Assembly (NCBI GenBank): GCA_008330645.1
Contig: VLTN01000004.1
Span: forward strand, 620,001-684,000
Source: Cafeteria roenbergensis
Lineage: Eukaryota; Sar; Bigyra; Bicosoecida; Cafeteriaceae
Direction: 5' to 3'
DNA length: 64,000 nt
The position numbers and the translations under genes were made by a program. Each line of letters starts with the position of its first letter. Within the stretch, counting starts at the first letter, position 1. This document shows, in pieces, positions 41,649 through 62,135 of the stretch. The notes under the pieces were generated by a model. That model did no database searches. It saw nothing but the letters and a program-made list of their open reading frames with translations, and was not told the DNA's origin.

Positions 41649-43499
41649 ATGGCAGCCGCGTCCGGACGGTCATCGGTGCGCGAGTGTCACTACGATGTGC
41701 TCGCTGTGTCTATGGATGCGACGGACTCTGAAATCCGCAAGGCCTACCGCAAGGCAGCCTTGAAATGGCACCCGGACAAAAACCCGGGACGCGAAGCCGA
41801 AGCCACAGAGCGCATGAAGCTGGTCACCGAAGCATACGGCGTGCTGAGTGACGCGACGGAACGTGCGTGGTATGACGCACACCGGGAGAGCATCCTTCAC
41901 GGCGGCGGGAGCGGGGCCGCCGACTCGACGACGCTGCTGCCCAACCTCTTCACGTTCTTCTCCACCTCCTGCTTCTCGGGCTTTGGGGAGGACAAGGAGG
42001 GCTTCTACTCGGTGTATGCGCGTGCCTTTGACTCTGTCGCGCGCGCCGAAGCGAGGCACCGTCCTCGCGGCTCGGCTGCTCGGGACTGGCCGGCGTTCGG
42101 CACGGCGTCCTCGGAGTGGAGCGACGTTGCTGCGTTTTACCGCAGCTGGACCAACTACGCCAGCGACATGACCTTTGCCTGGGAGGACGCCCACAACACG
42201 AACGAGGCCCCGAACCGCCTCACTCGCCGCTGGATGGAGCGCGAGAACGCCAAGGCCCACCACAAGGCGCGCGAGGAGTGGACTGACTTGGTGCGGACGC
42301 TGGCCAAGTTCGCGCGGAAGCGAGACCCCCGCGTCGCAGCAGAGGCCCAGCGGCTGCGCGAGGAGCGCGAGGCGCGGCAGGCTGCGAGGGAAGCTAGGAA
42401 CGCTGCAGCGAAGGCAGCCGCGGCTGCGAGTGCGGAGGCGCTGGCGCAAGCGGCCGAGGAGTACAGGGAGGAGCTGGAGGCGGCGTCTGGCTTCCGCTTG
42501 GCCGACGAGGGTCCCGCGCGCCGCAAGGGCGAGGACGAGGCCAAGCCTGCCGCGGCGCCGGCTGCCGCTGACAGCGAGGGCGCGGGCGGGAGCGACGAGC
42601 AGGACGATGATGGCGATGGCGATGGCGATGGCGCAGCAGACGGCACGGACGTCACCAGCAAGGCGGACCGCCTGGACGCATTGCTCAAGTCGGTGGACAT
42701 GACCCGCGATGAGCTGTGCGCGGAGTACGAGGCCACTAGGGAGCTCCTTGTCGCCGACGGCTCGTTCAAGGTAACGCGGCACATGGTGCTGGAGACGCTT
42801 CGCGAGGACGGCACGCTGCCGCGAGAGCTGACCGACGGCCTCGCAGCAATGGCGCTCAAGGGGGGGCGACACGGCCAAGCGTCCAGCTCGGCCCCCGGCA
42901 CTGGCGCAGGTGCTGATGTCTCGGCTGCGCCAGATGCCGGCACGCCCGAAACGGTCATCATCCTGGCGGACGACACCGGGGACCAGGCCGCTGCGGCTGC
43001 GGAAGGTGCTGCCGCCTCCGGGGCAGGAGCCGCGCCGAGCGAGCCCGCTGGGGGGGAGGCAGCCGCTGGGGGCGCAGCCCCCGCTGCGGACGGAGACGCC
43101 GCAGAGCCGGCGCCGCCGCAGGGCCGCCCCTGCCGCGTGTGCAACGAGGTGTTCCCGAACGTGCCTGCGCTGCTGGAGCACATCAAGGAGAGCGGGCACC
43201 AGGCCCCCACGTCAGCAGCAAAGCCTGCCGCGGGCTCGGGGAGCGGGAAGCGCCGCAAGGGCAAGGGCGCCAAGGCTGGTGGTGGCGCGTTCGTCTGCGC
43301 TGCGTGCGGACTTGGCTTCCCCACCCGTTCTCGCATGTTCAGGCACTTGGAGGAGACGGGCCACGCAGTGGCGCCGTCCCAAGTGGAAGTGGCTGCATCC
43401 GCAGCAGCCGCGGCGGCTTCGAAAAAGGGCGGCAAGGGGAAAAAGTCGAAGAAGGGCGGCAGGCGCAAGGGCCAGCGCGGCGCCGATGACTCGGATTGA
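41649..43499 (+). CDS. DNAJC21: DNAJC21/Jjj1-type J-domain protein
   Basis: Single exon, 616 residues (TGA). An N-terminal J domain has the Hsp70-stimulating HPD motif (41-43, KWHPDKNPG). It is followed by the Jjj1/DNAJC21-specific block LFTFFSTSCFSGFGEDKEGF and FYSVYARAFD, WEDAHNTNEAPNRLTRRWME, a charged coiled coil, and two C2H2 zinc fingers near residues 495 and 552 (CRVCNEVFPNVPALLEHIKE and CAACGLGFPTRSRMFRHLEE). In yeast and animals this cytosolic co-chaperone helps remove Arx1/Rei1 factors from the pre-60S ribosome. The Ala/Gly/Glu-rich linker (about 290-490) is longer than usual. A lysine-rich C-terminus (KKGGKGKKSKKGGRRKG) fits rRNA contact. Confidence 0.9.
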   Translation: MAAASGRSSVRECHYDVLAVSMDATDSEIRKAYRKAALKWHPDKNPGREAEATERMKLVTEAYGVLSDATERAWYDAHRESILHGGGSGAADSTTLLPNLFTFFSTSCFSGFGEDKEGFYSVYARAFDSVARAEARHRPRGSAARDWPAFGTASSEWSDVAAFYRSWTNYASDMTFAWEDAHNTNEAPNRLTRRWMERENAKAHHKAREEWTDLVRTLAKFARKRDPRVAAEAQRLREEREARQAAREARNAAAKAAAAASAEALAQAAEEYREELEAASGFRLADEGPARRKGEDEAKPAAAPAAADSEGAGGSDEQDDDGDGDGDGAADGTDVTSKADRLDALLKSVDMTRDELCAEYEATRELLVADGSFKVTRHMVLETLREDGTLPRELTDGLAAMALKGGRHGQASSSAPGTGAGADVSAAPDAGTPETVIILADDTGDQAAAAAEGAAASGAGAAPSEPAGGEAAAGGAAPAADGDAAEPAPPQGRPCRVCNEVFPNVPALLEHIKESGHQAPTSAAKPAAGSGSGKRRKGKGAKAGGGAFVCAACGLGFPTRSRMFRHLEETGHAVAPSQVEVAASAAAAAASKKGGKGKKSKKGGRRKGQRGADDSD

Positions 43500-43589
43500 C
43501 GCGCGTGCGTGTTGGCAACGGCAGTCGCCTCGGCCCACGGCGAATCCGCACCGAACGGGCTCACGCAATATCGGAACGGCGGAGCAGAT

Positions 43590-44564
43590 TCACAGCCCGG
43601 GGGCGCGCATGTCAAGGAACTGGCAAGCTTCGCCGTAGGAGCCTGCCATGCACGAGCAAGTGCCCGTTTGGTGGTCGCAAACACCGCGGTTGGAACACGA
43701 CACGTGGCACTTGTTGCCCACCGCTCCAGCGTTGACGTACTGGCCAGCCGGGGGCACAGTCCCGTGCACAACAGTGCCTGCTGCTGGCACGTTGGACGAG
43801 TAGTCCGGGTTGCCATCTGCATCGACCTGGCCCCGCCACACAGTCCCGTTTCTGTCTTTGAGGTGGCAGTTGGTCTCGTCGAGCCAGTCATGGTGCGCCA
43901 GCATTCCCGTGTCGCGGACCGTGCGAGGGTCGTCTCCGCTTGGGCACCGCTTGAGCGAGCAGTCGTGACCGAAGTATTCCGCGGCTTGGGTCTCCCCTGG
44001 CCCGTAGCCAACTGGCCACCGGGAGTCGCACACGCAGCCAAAGATCCGGTCTTGGTCGAACGTGAAGGAGCCTTCCGCGCCACCGTAGTTTGCATCGTTG
44101 TGGCCAAAAGGCATTGCGTTTGCCATTGCCTGCATCTGGCGAATCGACACGCACTTGCCGTGCCCACTACAATCGGACGGGCAGGCCGAGCGCTGGCAGG
44201 CCTCCCCGGTGAACCCGGCAAGGCAGCTGCAGGTCCCGGAGAGCCGATTGCACACGCCCATGTTGGAGCACTCAGCGAGCTGAGAGTGCGCCAGGGTCGG
44301 GGAGGTTGGAATGCCCACCCATGCCCTGCCCGCCGGGCAAGTCCGAAACCGGCAGTCTGGACTCTTGAAGGCGGCGATATCAGACTCGCTCCCCCACCCG
44401 TCTTGGCAGTCGCACGTTCCTGTGACCCCATTGCATGTGCCATGGCTTGAGCAAAGGTTCAGCGTCAGGCAGGGAACGCCGCTGACGGACTGGCTCGTTG
44501 GCTGAGCCTGGCACGCCAGGCCGAGGAGCGCGGCGGCCGCGCAGGCCAAACTTGCGACACGCAT
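43590..44564 (-). CDS. Secreted EGF-like repeat protein of stramenopile type
   Basis: Single exon, 324 residues from the ATG at 44564. An N-terminal signal peptide (MRVASLACAAAALLGLACQA) precedes Cys-rich modules of EGF pattern: CSSHGTCNGVTGTCDC, CSNMGVCNRLSGTCSCLAGF, SDCSGHGKC and CSNRGVCDHQTGTCSC. Between them lie segments of the form RTCPAGRAW and KRCPSGDDPRT, a combination common in secreted proteins of diatoms, oomycetes and other stramenopiles. Such proteins are found in cell-surface coats and in mastigonemes (flagellar hairs), which is a possible but unproven role. The upstream neighbour on the same strand is another large extracellular Cys-rich protein. It is not similar to animal growth factors beyond the EGF spacing. 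Confidence 0.78.
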   Translation of the reverse strand: MRVASLACAAAALLGLACQAQPTSQSVSGVPCLTLNLCSSHGTCNGVTGTCDCQDGWGSESDIAAFKSPDCRFRTCPAGRAWVGIPTSPTLAHSQLAECSNMGVCNRLSGTCSCLAGFTGEACQRSACPSDCSGHGKCVSIRQMQAMANAMPFGHNDANYGGAEGSFTFDQDRIFGCVCDSRWPVGYGPGETQAAEYFGHDCSLKRCPSGDDPRTVRDTGMLAHHDWLDETNCHLKDRNGTVWRGQVDADGNPDYSSNVPAAGTVVHGTVPPAGQYVNAGAVGNKCHVSCSNRGVCDHQTGTCSCMAGSYGEACQFLDMRAPGL

Positions 44565-44855
44565 TCTGCCCTGCGGCACAGCCAGGGGGTCGCCGCGGCG
44601 AGCTCGGGGCTGGAGGTCCCCCGCTGGCCAGCGACCGGAGTGCAGTTGTGGAGCGCGGGGCAAAACGCAGCTCCGGAGCTCTGCAGCGACGGCAACATTG
44701 TAGTGGTGGAATGCCCTCTGACCCCCCCCAGCGGAGCGAGCAGCAGGTAGGAAGCCGGGCCAGCAACCCCGCAAATGCACACTCGTACGCACACACGCAA
44801 GGTCACAACTTCAAGGCCAACAAAAATTGGGCTGCCACCGTTCCCGGGAGAGCTT

Positions 44856-47800
44856 CTACGGCTGCCCCGAGTCAACCAAGCGCTCGGAGCTCAGGCCTCG
44901 GCTTGCCGACACGGCAGAGGAGCCAGGGCGACCGATTGGGTTCTCGAACTGAATCGTGCTCGCGTGCGACCTTGCGTCGTCATCGCGGGCTTGCCCTTGG
45001 AGCGATGGTGGCGGCACTCGGCCCCCAGCCGACGGGGCAACGCGAACTGTGTGCCGCCGCGGAGCCGCCGCCGCCGCGGGGGGTGGGGGGCGAGGCGGGC
45101 GGGGCTGGCGCACGGGCCGTGCGTCGCGCGTGGAGCTTGCTCCAGCTGCGGCGCCGTATGGGGCAGAGGAGCTCGCAAGCGCCCCTGCCAGGGCAGGCGC
45201 GCGCTCCTCGCTTGCGCTTGCCGCCTCTCGCGTCGCTCCCTGCCCGTCTGCGGCCGCCAGCTCGTCCGTCCAGGCCGCAATGTCCCGGCGGCAGAGGGGG
45301 CACTCCGTCGCGGTGCTGAAGTACTGCACCCCCAAGTGGTAGGTGAGCTGGTGGTCGCACGGCAGCCGCATGATGAACTGCCCCTCGCTGAACTCCTCCA
45401 TGCTGATAATGCACTCTGTGTTGCGGGCCTCGACGCTCTCGCAGTCCGCCTTGTGGAAAGGGATGGCTGGAAGCTGCTCCAGCTGATGGTTTGCCAGCCC
45501 GCGGCGAACCGGCACCATCTCGGCCTCCGCAAACGCCTGTTCCTCCTGCTGCTGCCGTACAAGCATGGCGCGCGCCGCAATGCCGCATGCGCCCCCCACC
45601 ACCAGCGCAAGCACACTGAGCAGAACAACAACAACGACCACCACGTCCTCCGAGTCGTCGCCTGGTGGCGAAGGGAGCGCCGCTGCGAGAAAGTTGCACA
45701 ATCAGCAGGCGGGCAACAGAGAATGCAAGACTCGAGACGGATGGCGCGCAAGGCAGGACCAGGGGCGTCAGGACAGCGAGCGGGCGGGTGGGGGGGGGGA
45801 GGGGTTGGGGGACGGAGGCACAGTTGGGCGAACGCACCAGTGCTGGCCGCTGATGAAACAACAGGCGGGCCCGTGGATCCCGAGGGCAGCGGCCCGGGGG
45901 AGCGCGTGGTTCTGTCCCCCGCACCGCCCGTTGCGGACGCGCCGGCGCTCGCTGAGGGCGGCACGAGAACAGGGCAAGACAGAGCAAGAGGGCAGGCGGT
46001 GAGGGCAGAGGCAGGGTGCCTCGAAGGGATGGGGCAAGGCGAGGGGGGCGGGCCGTGCGAACGAGCTCGTGAGCGCCGCCGGTCCGGGCGGCTGGGCGAC
46101 CAAACATTTTGGTTGGAGCGCCTGGGCTCGAGGGCGCGAGAGCGCGGAGGCGCTGGGGCGCTGGGGCGCGGAGGGCGCATGGGCATGCCACTGCAGACTC
46201 ACGCGAAGGCAGCGCGGAAAAACCGGGCGTCGGGCTCGGAGTTGGGCAGGACACCCCGGGGCCGAAGCAGATGCCATTGCAGTCCTTGGCTGCGTTGGCA
46301 GTCTTGCCCGTGGTTCCCCCGGAGCAAACTCCGCAGTCGTCGACCGCAGCGGCACCCAAGCAGCGGCCCGTGCAGTCGACCCCGCGTCCCCCACCGTTGC
46401 ATATTCCTGCGAAAGCGGGCAATGCACACCAGCACGCGGCGAGGGGAGTGAGCTGCGAGCGACGGACGGGCGGCGGCACAGCGAAACAGTGCATGGCGCT
46501 GCTCAACAGCCACACGCGCAGAGGTCGGCTCACCGCACTGGTCGCAGGAGCTGAGGGGCGACATGTCGCAACCGCACACGGTCGACGAGTTGGCCGGCAA
46601 GACCGTAAACATGAGGGTGTGCGCAGCAACCACTAGGCCGGTTCCGAGCGACTCGGCAAGCTTGCGGCGGCCTTGCTGCAGAACGGCGAGGTTTGGCAGA
46701 GACAGCAGACTGCCAACCAGAGGCGGAACAGCCCTTGAGCGGGAAACAGCCGCCGAAGCAGCAGCGGGGGCGCCAAGCCTGCGGCGAGAAGTGGTGTTGG
46801 CAGTCGCGTTGGCTGTGGCCGTTGCAGACGCTGGTGACGCCGATTGCGACGGCGAAGCCGATTGCGACGGCGAGGCTGAAGGCCAGGCAGAGGGGGACGC
46901 CAGCGAGGAATTGTCGACGGCAAGCGCCCCCACGACAGAGAGGTCCAAGACGAAGCTGCCGTCTGGAGCCGGGCCGCCGACGCTTGCAAAGCGCGGCTCG
47001 GTGCCAGCGCCGGCTCTCCCGGCGGTCACTTGCCAGCCAGAGGCATTGAGCGCCGCGAGATCCCGTGCCAGGTCGGCAGAGGCGACCGTGGCGTTGACAG
47101 GGAGCGCGAGCGCAAGCGTGACGGGTATCGTCACCCCCTCCGGGCCCTCAGACCCGGCCGAGGAGTCGAGCTCGGCTGCTTCCAGTGGCACCACGCATTC
47201 TGCAACCTGGGCGGACGGATCGCCGGTGCGCGCAGTCGACGACGGCGACGACGTGATGACTGAGGCCTCCACGACGTGCTTCCCGAAGATGCAGAGCAGC
47301 CTCGCCCCGGAAGAGGTCGCTCCCAGACCAATCCCGCAGCCGAAACCTGGCCAGTGGACGCGCACCACCGTCCCGGGAGGCCCGCAGCGCGGGGAGAGGC
47401 AGGCCACGGTGCCCACGCTGCAAAATCCCGCCTGGGCGTTGGTGCGGACCGAGGAGGCGGCCATTTCCACGCTTGTCGCATCGTCCAGCGCAACGTCACC
47501 CATTGCGCTCGCCCCGGTGACGAAGCCCCGCGCCACGTCGAGGGCGCCGTCGCGTGCCTCCGCCGGCGACTCGCCAAGTGCCCGGATCCCAGAGAACCAC
47601 TCTGTCGAGTTTGGCGGGCCAGGCACATCTCCCATGGCAAAGCGCACACTGCCGTCCGGGAAGATGCACATCGTCGTGGTCCAGCGCGGGTCGGTCGGCT
47701 CGGGGGCAAAGCTGAACAGCGGCAGCCTGTCCCATCGCACGCACACGAAGTCGGTCGCGTTGCGCACATAAACGTTGGCCGTTGCCGACTGGGCAGGGTT

Positions 47801-49789
47801 CCAGTCGGAGATGAGCGGCCCGATGATGCCCCGGTACCCCGTCCGAATCGTGCAGGCGCCGGATCCAAAGTAGCCGCCGCAAGGGGACTGCTCCGTGACC
47901 TTGACGTAGCCGTTGGCGCCCAGAAACAGCGTGGACACGTTGCTAGTGCTGTAAAACGGGAAGGCGAACCCGAGGGGCAGCCGGTCGAGGGGTGAGTCGT
48001 CCACCTCTGAGACTGGCGACCACATGTCCTGCGGAAGCGTGCCGACGGGCTGGACCGGCATTGGCAGGAGCGCGGCCGATCGGCGCGGGAGCGGGAGGAA
48101 CTGCCGGTCGCCAACGAGGTCCCTCAGCGCCGAAGCCTCGGGCGCGGACTGGCACCTTCCCGTGGGCACAGCGGCGCAGCACCCGGCGAGGCACTTTGCG
48201 CTGTAGCACACGCCGTCGATGCCAGCCACCAGGCTGGCCGCACCGGGACTCCCGCTCGCCAAGCAGTCGGCGTCCGTTGCGCAGAATCCCGGGGAACCGA
48301 AGAAGGCGGCGACGGGAAGGGGGCGGCTGTACCAGGCAGCCGGGTTGTCGATGCGCTCGAACGGCCACGACCCGCCGGAGGGCGCCAGCCCCGCCGCAGA
48401 CGCCTCAGCGGAGTTGCGGAACACGCCGCCACCGCCCCATGGCCAGCGAAGCTGCTCGCTCGGCAGCAAGGGCGCGCTGGACCCGGGAGGCGAGCCCCTG
48501 GGCACTGCTGCCGGGGGACTGAATCCGGGAGCCACGACTGCCTCGGTGAGGTTGCTGATGCCGGCTGCCAGGCCCGTGGACGCTGATCGCTGGGAATCGA
48601 CGCGCGAGTCCGAAACCACGACGTCGAGGAAGCCGGCCGCAGGGCAGAACCCGGGCGGAAGGTCGCACTCGATGCGGCTGTTGCCCATGCCAGGCGCAGG
48701 CTTGTAGCTGGCCTTGGAGGCGTCAGAGCAGAGCGGCGCGTCGTCGAGAATGTCCCCATTCAGGCACATGAAGAAAACGGATTGCCCCGAGGCGCGCTGC
48801 ACCGGGAAGCACTGGGTTCCGCAGGGGCACTCGCCGTTGGCGTCGCACACGGGCGCGCAGACCGACTTGGCGGGGCCGGTTGACGACGTGCGAAGTGCGA
48901 TGCACGTCTTGCCGGTGTCGCAGTCCAAGTCGGAGTTACAAGACTCGCACATGCGGTGGCAGATGGTGGGGTTTGCGCACGACTGGCCGCCCACGACGAC
49001 GGCCACGTCGGCCGGCTCGTTTCCAAGGTCGAACCCGTCGACAACCACGGACATGGTCGCCGTGTGGGCATTGTCGGAGAAGTACGAGAGGTTCAGCGCC
49101 GGGGACAGCGTCCGCGGGGGGTCGCCCGTTGCCGATGCGCGGCCTCCGTGGAGGGCCGTGACAACCGGCGGCGCTGGCGGCGACCCGGGGTACGCAGCCT
49201 CCCCAGGGGACAGGGGCCGGGTGCATGTATACAGCGGCCGCAGAGGTAGTCCCGTCGGTCCCTGCTTCTCCGCGGCGAGCCATCCGTGGTTGGTGTAGGT
49301 TGACCCGCCGACGAAATTTGTGCTGCACGCAAACCCGGAGCCCTTGATGGTGTTTGCCTGTCCGCACCATGCCGAGGGCACGCAGCACCCATCCAGGGAC
49401 GCCGCGCCGGAGGGCGCGCTGCTTGCGTTGCTGAGACCGGCGGCAAGCGCCGCAACCAGCTGCAAGTCCCAAGTTGCGGACGCCAAGGACACCTGCTTCG
49501 TCGTGGCCACAAGCCCAAACCGCGTGCAAGCAGCATCATGCGGCTCTAACAAGCTGCGCACCACTTGTGAGCCCGCCCCAGCGCAGTCTGCTTGACCGAG
49601 CGGGGCAAGCGCCAGGACCCAGTAAAGCCCGTCGGCAAACACAGGTCCGGCCGGCTCTGAGGAGTTGGCACCGGCCGAAACGCTTCGCACGCAGTGAGAG
49701 GCTGCAATCCCGCAGGCAACCAGTCTCAGCAGCGAGCACGGGGCCCTCCTCCGGGCAAGCGCCCTGGCCCGCTGCGGCACAGACGCCAT
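44856..49789 (-). CDS. Large single-pass membrane protein with IPT/NIDO-like ectodomain and cytosolic degenerate RING
   Basis: Three minus-strand exons: 46534-49789, 46203-46406 and 44856-45682 (1,428 residues, TAG); the joins give CDQCGICNGG and ALPSPALPSPPGDD. Start at 49789 gives a basic, hydrophobic signal-like N-terminus (RRRAPCSLLRLVACGIAAS). The ectodomain is Cys-rich: a NIDO-like block near 600 (GFAFPFYSTSNVSTLFLGAN, WTTTMCIFPDGSVRFAMGD), an IPT/TIG-like block near 790 (CGPPGTVVRVHWPGFGCG) and a DCGVCSGGTT module before the membrane. The span is about 1167-1190. The cytosolic tail has a RING-like motif: C1244, C1262, H1264, H1269, C1281, C1284, but S1247 and V1272 replace two ligands. 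Likely a cell-surface receptor or adhesion protein whose tail may act in ubiquitination. The 520-bp last intron is the longest in the window. Confidence 0.75.
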
Positions 49790-50137
49790 GAGCGTTGCCA
49801 GAATGTCGCCTCGGAAATGCACGCAGGCCCAGAGCCCGGCACTGGCTCGCCAGCCGTCGTCAGCCCCCCGCCCCAAACCCGGGCAACGCTCGAATGCCTG
49901 GAGTGGTGCGACGCTCGCAGGCGCTCCGATTGGCTGCGGGGGGGGGCTTCCCACGAGTGGGCTACGCGAGGCGAGCTGGCTCGTGCTGCTGCTCCTGCGC
50001 TCATATTTGCCGCAGGGCGGACATGGCACTGTCGCTCCGCGGCTCTGCTTCAGGTGGCGGGCCGGCGCAGGCGCTCGCGACATAGCGCACCGGCGAGGCG
50101 CCCGCCGAGCCAGCAGCCGCAGCAGCGACGCGCTTGG
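49790..50137. other. Divergent intergenic region (RING membrane protein / DHFR-TS)
   Basis: 348 bp between opposite start codons. Frames remain open through it on both strands, so either gene could start slightly further upstream (minus-strand frame to 50083, plus-strand frame to 49694), but the chosen ATGs give a signal peptide and a normal DHFR start region. Confidence 0.4.
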
Positions 50138-52667
<2,530 letters not shown>

Positions 52668-52890
52668 AATGACCCCTTGACCCGAGAATGAGATTGCTGG
52701 CTGCGCTTGCCATTGCTTGCTGTGCCGTGGCGGAACGATTGCACCTCTGGCCGAGAGAGAGAGACCGCCGCAAGCTTGCCACACCCAGTGCGCTCCCCAC
52801 AACTGTATCCGACTTGGTCCGGGCGAAGCGAGAGCGAGGCAGCCAGGTGGCCTCGGGGCCGAGAATGTGAAACGATGCACGGCCCCAGCA

Positions 52891-59562
<6,672 letters not shown>

Positions 59563-59903
59563 GCCGCGCGGCAAACCAGGCGAGGCGGCTTTCGAGCAGG
59601 GCGCCCGCGCTCGCTCGCCCAGGGCACTCGAGGGCCGGCAACCCGTGCGGAAGCGCGCAAAGGCGGGCGGGCTCCTGGCTGCACGCGGGGACGGAGCTGG
59701 CGGCGGAAGCGACGGCCTCCCCCGCAGTCGTGGGCGTCCCCCGCCAATGCGCCGGCACTCCGTGAGAGTTGGCGACGGATACCTGGCTCTGCCGACCGGC
59801 GCCGACCGTGCCGCCGAGCTCGGTCCCCGCGAAGTGCTCGCGCGGGCCAGTTCTGGCGAGGCCCGGCCGCACCCCCCGCTCTCGCAGCAACAGCAGACGA
59901 AGC
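59563..59903. other. Divergent intergenic region (PI4K-gamma / OLA1)
   Basis: 341 bp between opposite start codons. Open frames cross it but are Arg/Pro/Cys-rich shadows. No motif recognised. Confidence 0.4.
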
Positions 59904-61883
59904 ATGCCGCCTAAGAAGGGCAAGGCAGCCGCCGCCGGCGCTGCGGCGAAGCCGATCCTTGGGCGCCCCACCAACAATGTCAGCATGGGCATTGTCGGGC
60001 TCCCCAACATCGGCAAGAGCACGTTCTTCAACCTCATGTGCAACATGAGCGTGGCCGCGGAGAACTACCCCTTCTGCACCATCGACCCCACGGACGCCCG
60101 CGTGCCCGTGCCGGTGAGCGCTGGCCAGCCGGAACGGTGGAGCCCTTTTTTTTTTCTCGGCTGCATTCGGTTGTTCGCTGTTCCCCGGCTGCTTGTCTCC
60201 GCGTCGCACCTCGCGCCTCGAGGGATGGCGCCGCGCTTGCCCCTCTTCGCAAGCAAGCCGCTTGTGGCGGTGGCGTGGCCGGGCGAGCTTTCGGGCTGGG
60301 CTGGCGGCTGTGCGCAGAATCTCGGGCGAGCATGCGCTCTTGCCGCCCGCGCCCCACGGGAGCTCGCCAGTGCTGCACCACCATGCGCGCGCGCCGCAGG
60401 ATGATCGCTTCGACTGGCTGGTGGACCACTTCAAGCCCAAGTCCGAGGTCCCGGCCGTGCTGTCTACCACGGACATTGCCGGACTCGTCAAGGGCGCTGC
60501 CGAGGGCAAGGGCCTCGGGAACGCCTTCCTGTCGCACATTGCCGCGGTCGACGGCATCTTCCACCTGTGCCGCGGCTTCCCCGGAGAAAAGGTGAGGCAG
60601 CTTTCCGCCTGTCGCCGCGCCGCCTGCCCGCAGCGACTGTTCGGCCCCTCCTGCTGCGCGGGATGGTCGCGGTTGCGCGCTCTGCTGCCCTGCCCGAGCT
60701 GCGCGGCCAGCGTGCCTGGTGCTGGTGCTGCCACGCATCGCAGGTTGGCCACGTGGAGGGCAGTGTGGACCCGGTGCGCGACCTTGAGATCATCCACCGC
60801 GAGCTCCTGCTCAAGGACATCGCCGCTCTGCGCGCCTACATTGTCAAGCACGCTCGCAACGTGGGGCGCAACCTCGGCGGAAAGACGGCCAAGGCCGAGT
60901 TCATGGTGTGCGTCAAGGCCCTCAACTGGGTGCTGCACGGCGAGTTCACTGGCTCGGCCGACGAGTGGGCGGCCGGCCTGATGGACGTGTCCAAGAAGGC
61001 GGCGGCCGCTGCCGTCGAAGAGGCGGATGCCGAAGCCGAAGGCGAGGAGGCCGAGGCCAAGCCCCTTGGCCGGGACATTCGCGCCGCGCCCTGGGCTGCC
61101 GAGGACATTGACACCGTGAACAAGTTCCAGCTGCTCACCGCCAAGCCGATGGTCTACCTGATCAACCTCAGCATGAAGCAGTACACCAGCCAGAAGTGCA
61201 AGTGGATCGCCCCTGTGAAGGAGTTCATCAAGGCCCGCGGCTGCGGCGAGAAGCTTGTGCCCTTCTCCGCGGCGTTCGAGCAGAAGTTCGTCGAAATGGG
61301 CCCCACCGCCGAGCGCGACAGCTGGCTCAAGGAGGTGGGCGTCAAGACCATGATCCCCAAGATCATCAAGGCGGGGTACAAGGCCCTCCACCTCGTGCAC
61401 TTCTTCACTTGCGGTGCCGACGAGGTCAAGGCCTGGACCGTGCGCGCGAACTCGACGGCGCCCAAGGCGGCCGGTGTGATCCACACCGACTTTGAGAAGG
61501 GCTTCATTTGCGCCGAGGTCCAAAAGTACTCCGACCTGCACGAGCGTGAGAACTCGCTGCGCCCCGAAGCGAGCAGCTTGCGTGGGCGGTCGAGGGAGGC
61601 GCCTGCATTGTCCGCCTGGCGAAGCTCTGCTGCCCGCTGGTGCGATGCCTCCGTCCTGTTCCGATCGCAGTTGGGTCCGAGGCGGCGGTCAAGTCTGCGG
61701 GCAAGCTGCGCACTGAGGGCAAGACGTACGTGGTGGAGGACGCTGACATCATGTTCTTCAAGGTGAGCGACCGGGAGGCGGCTGACCTTGGCGCGCGAGG
61801 CTTGGCCCCACGCGGCTGTCCCACGCTGTCGTGAGCGCTCCGCCATGCCTTCCTGTGGCCCTCCTCCGCAGTTCAACGTTTGA
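59904..61883 (+). CDS. OLA1: Obg-like ATPase 1 (YchF family)
   Basis: Five exons: 59904-60113, 60400-60591, 60744-61545, 61671-61762 and a 12-nt last exon 61872-61883 (435 residues, TGA). It begins [12 protein letters not shown] and has the P-loop [12 protein letters not shown], the switch [20 protein letters not shown], and [14 protein letters not shown]. The G4 position reads YLINLS rather than NKxD, the change that makes OLA1/YchF bind ATP in preference to GTP. The C-terminal TGS domain is complete ([46 protein letters not shown]). OLA1 is a cytosolic, ribosome-associated ATPase in translation and stress control. An acidic Ala/Glu insert ([16 protein letters not shown]) lengthens it compared with human OLA1 (396). 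Confidence 0.95.
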
Positions 61884-62135
61884 GTGGTCAGCGAGTCCAG
61901 GCAGCGGCAGCAGTGTCTGGCACGTGGCCCTCCTCCTGCTTCTGTTGCGCGCTGCGGCACGTGGCAAGGGAGCCCGCGTTTGTGTGTGCGGCTTTGGGCA
62001 CGCCAAACCAGCAAGGGGCGCAAGCGAAGCACCCCGCCTGCGCATTGGAGCGCAACGAGCGACCTCACCGCTGGCAGGCTCTGCCGCGCCGCGGCCAACG
62101 CCAAAGCCAGGCCACAATCCGTCCGAACACGAGCC

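Noticed and set aside
42155-44443. 762-residue minus-strand open frame
   Set aside because: It is antisense to DNAJC21 and overlaps the EGF gene out of frame. The plus-strand J domain and zinc fingers and the EGF cysteines settle which frames are real.
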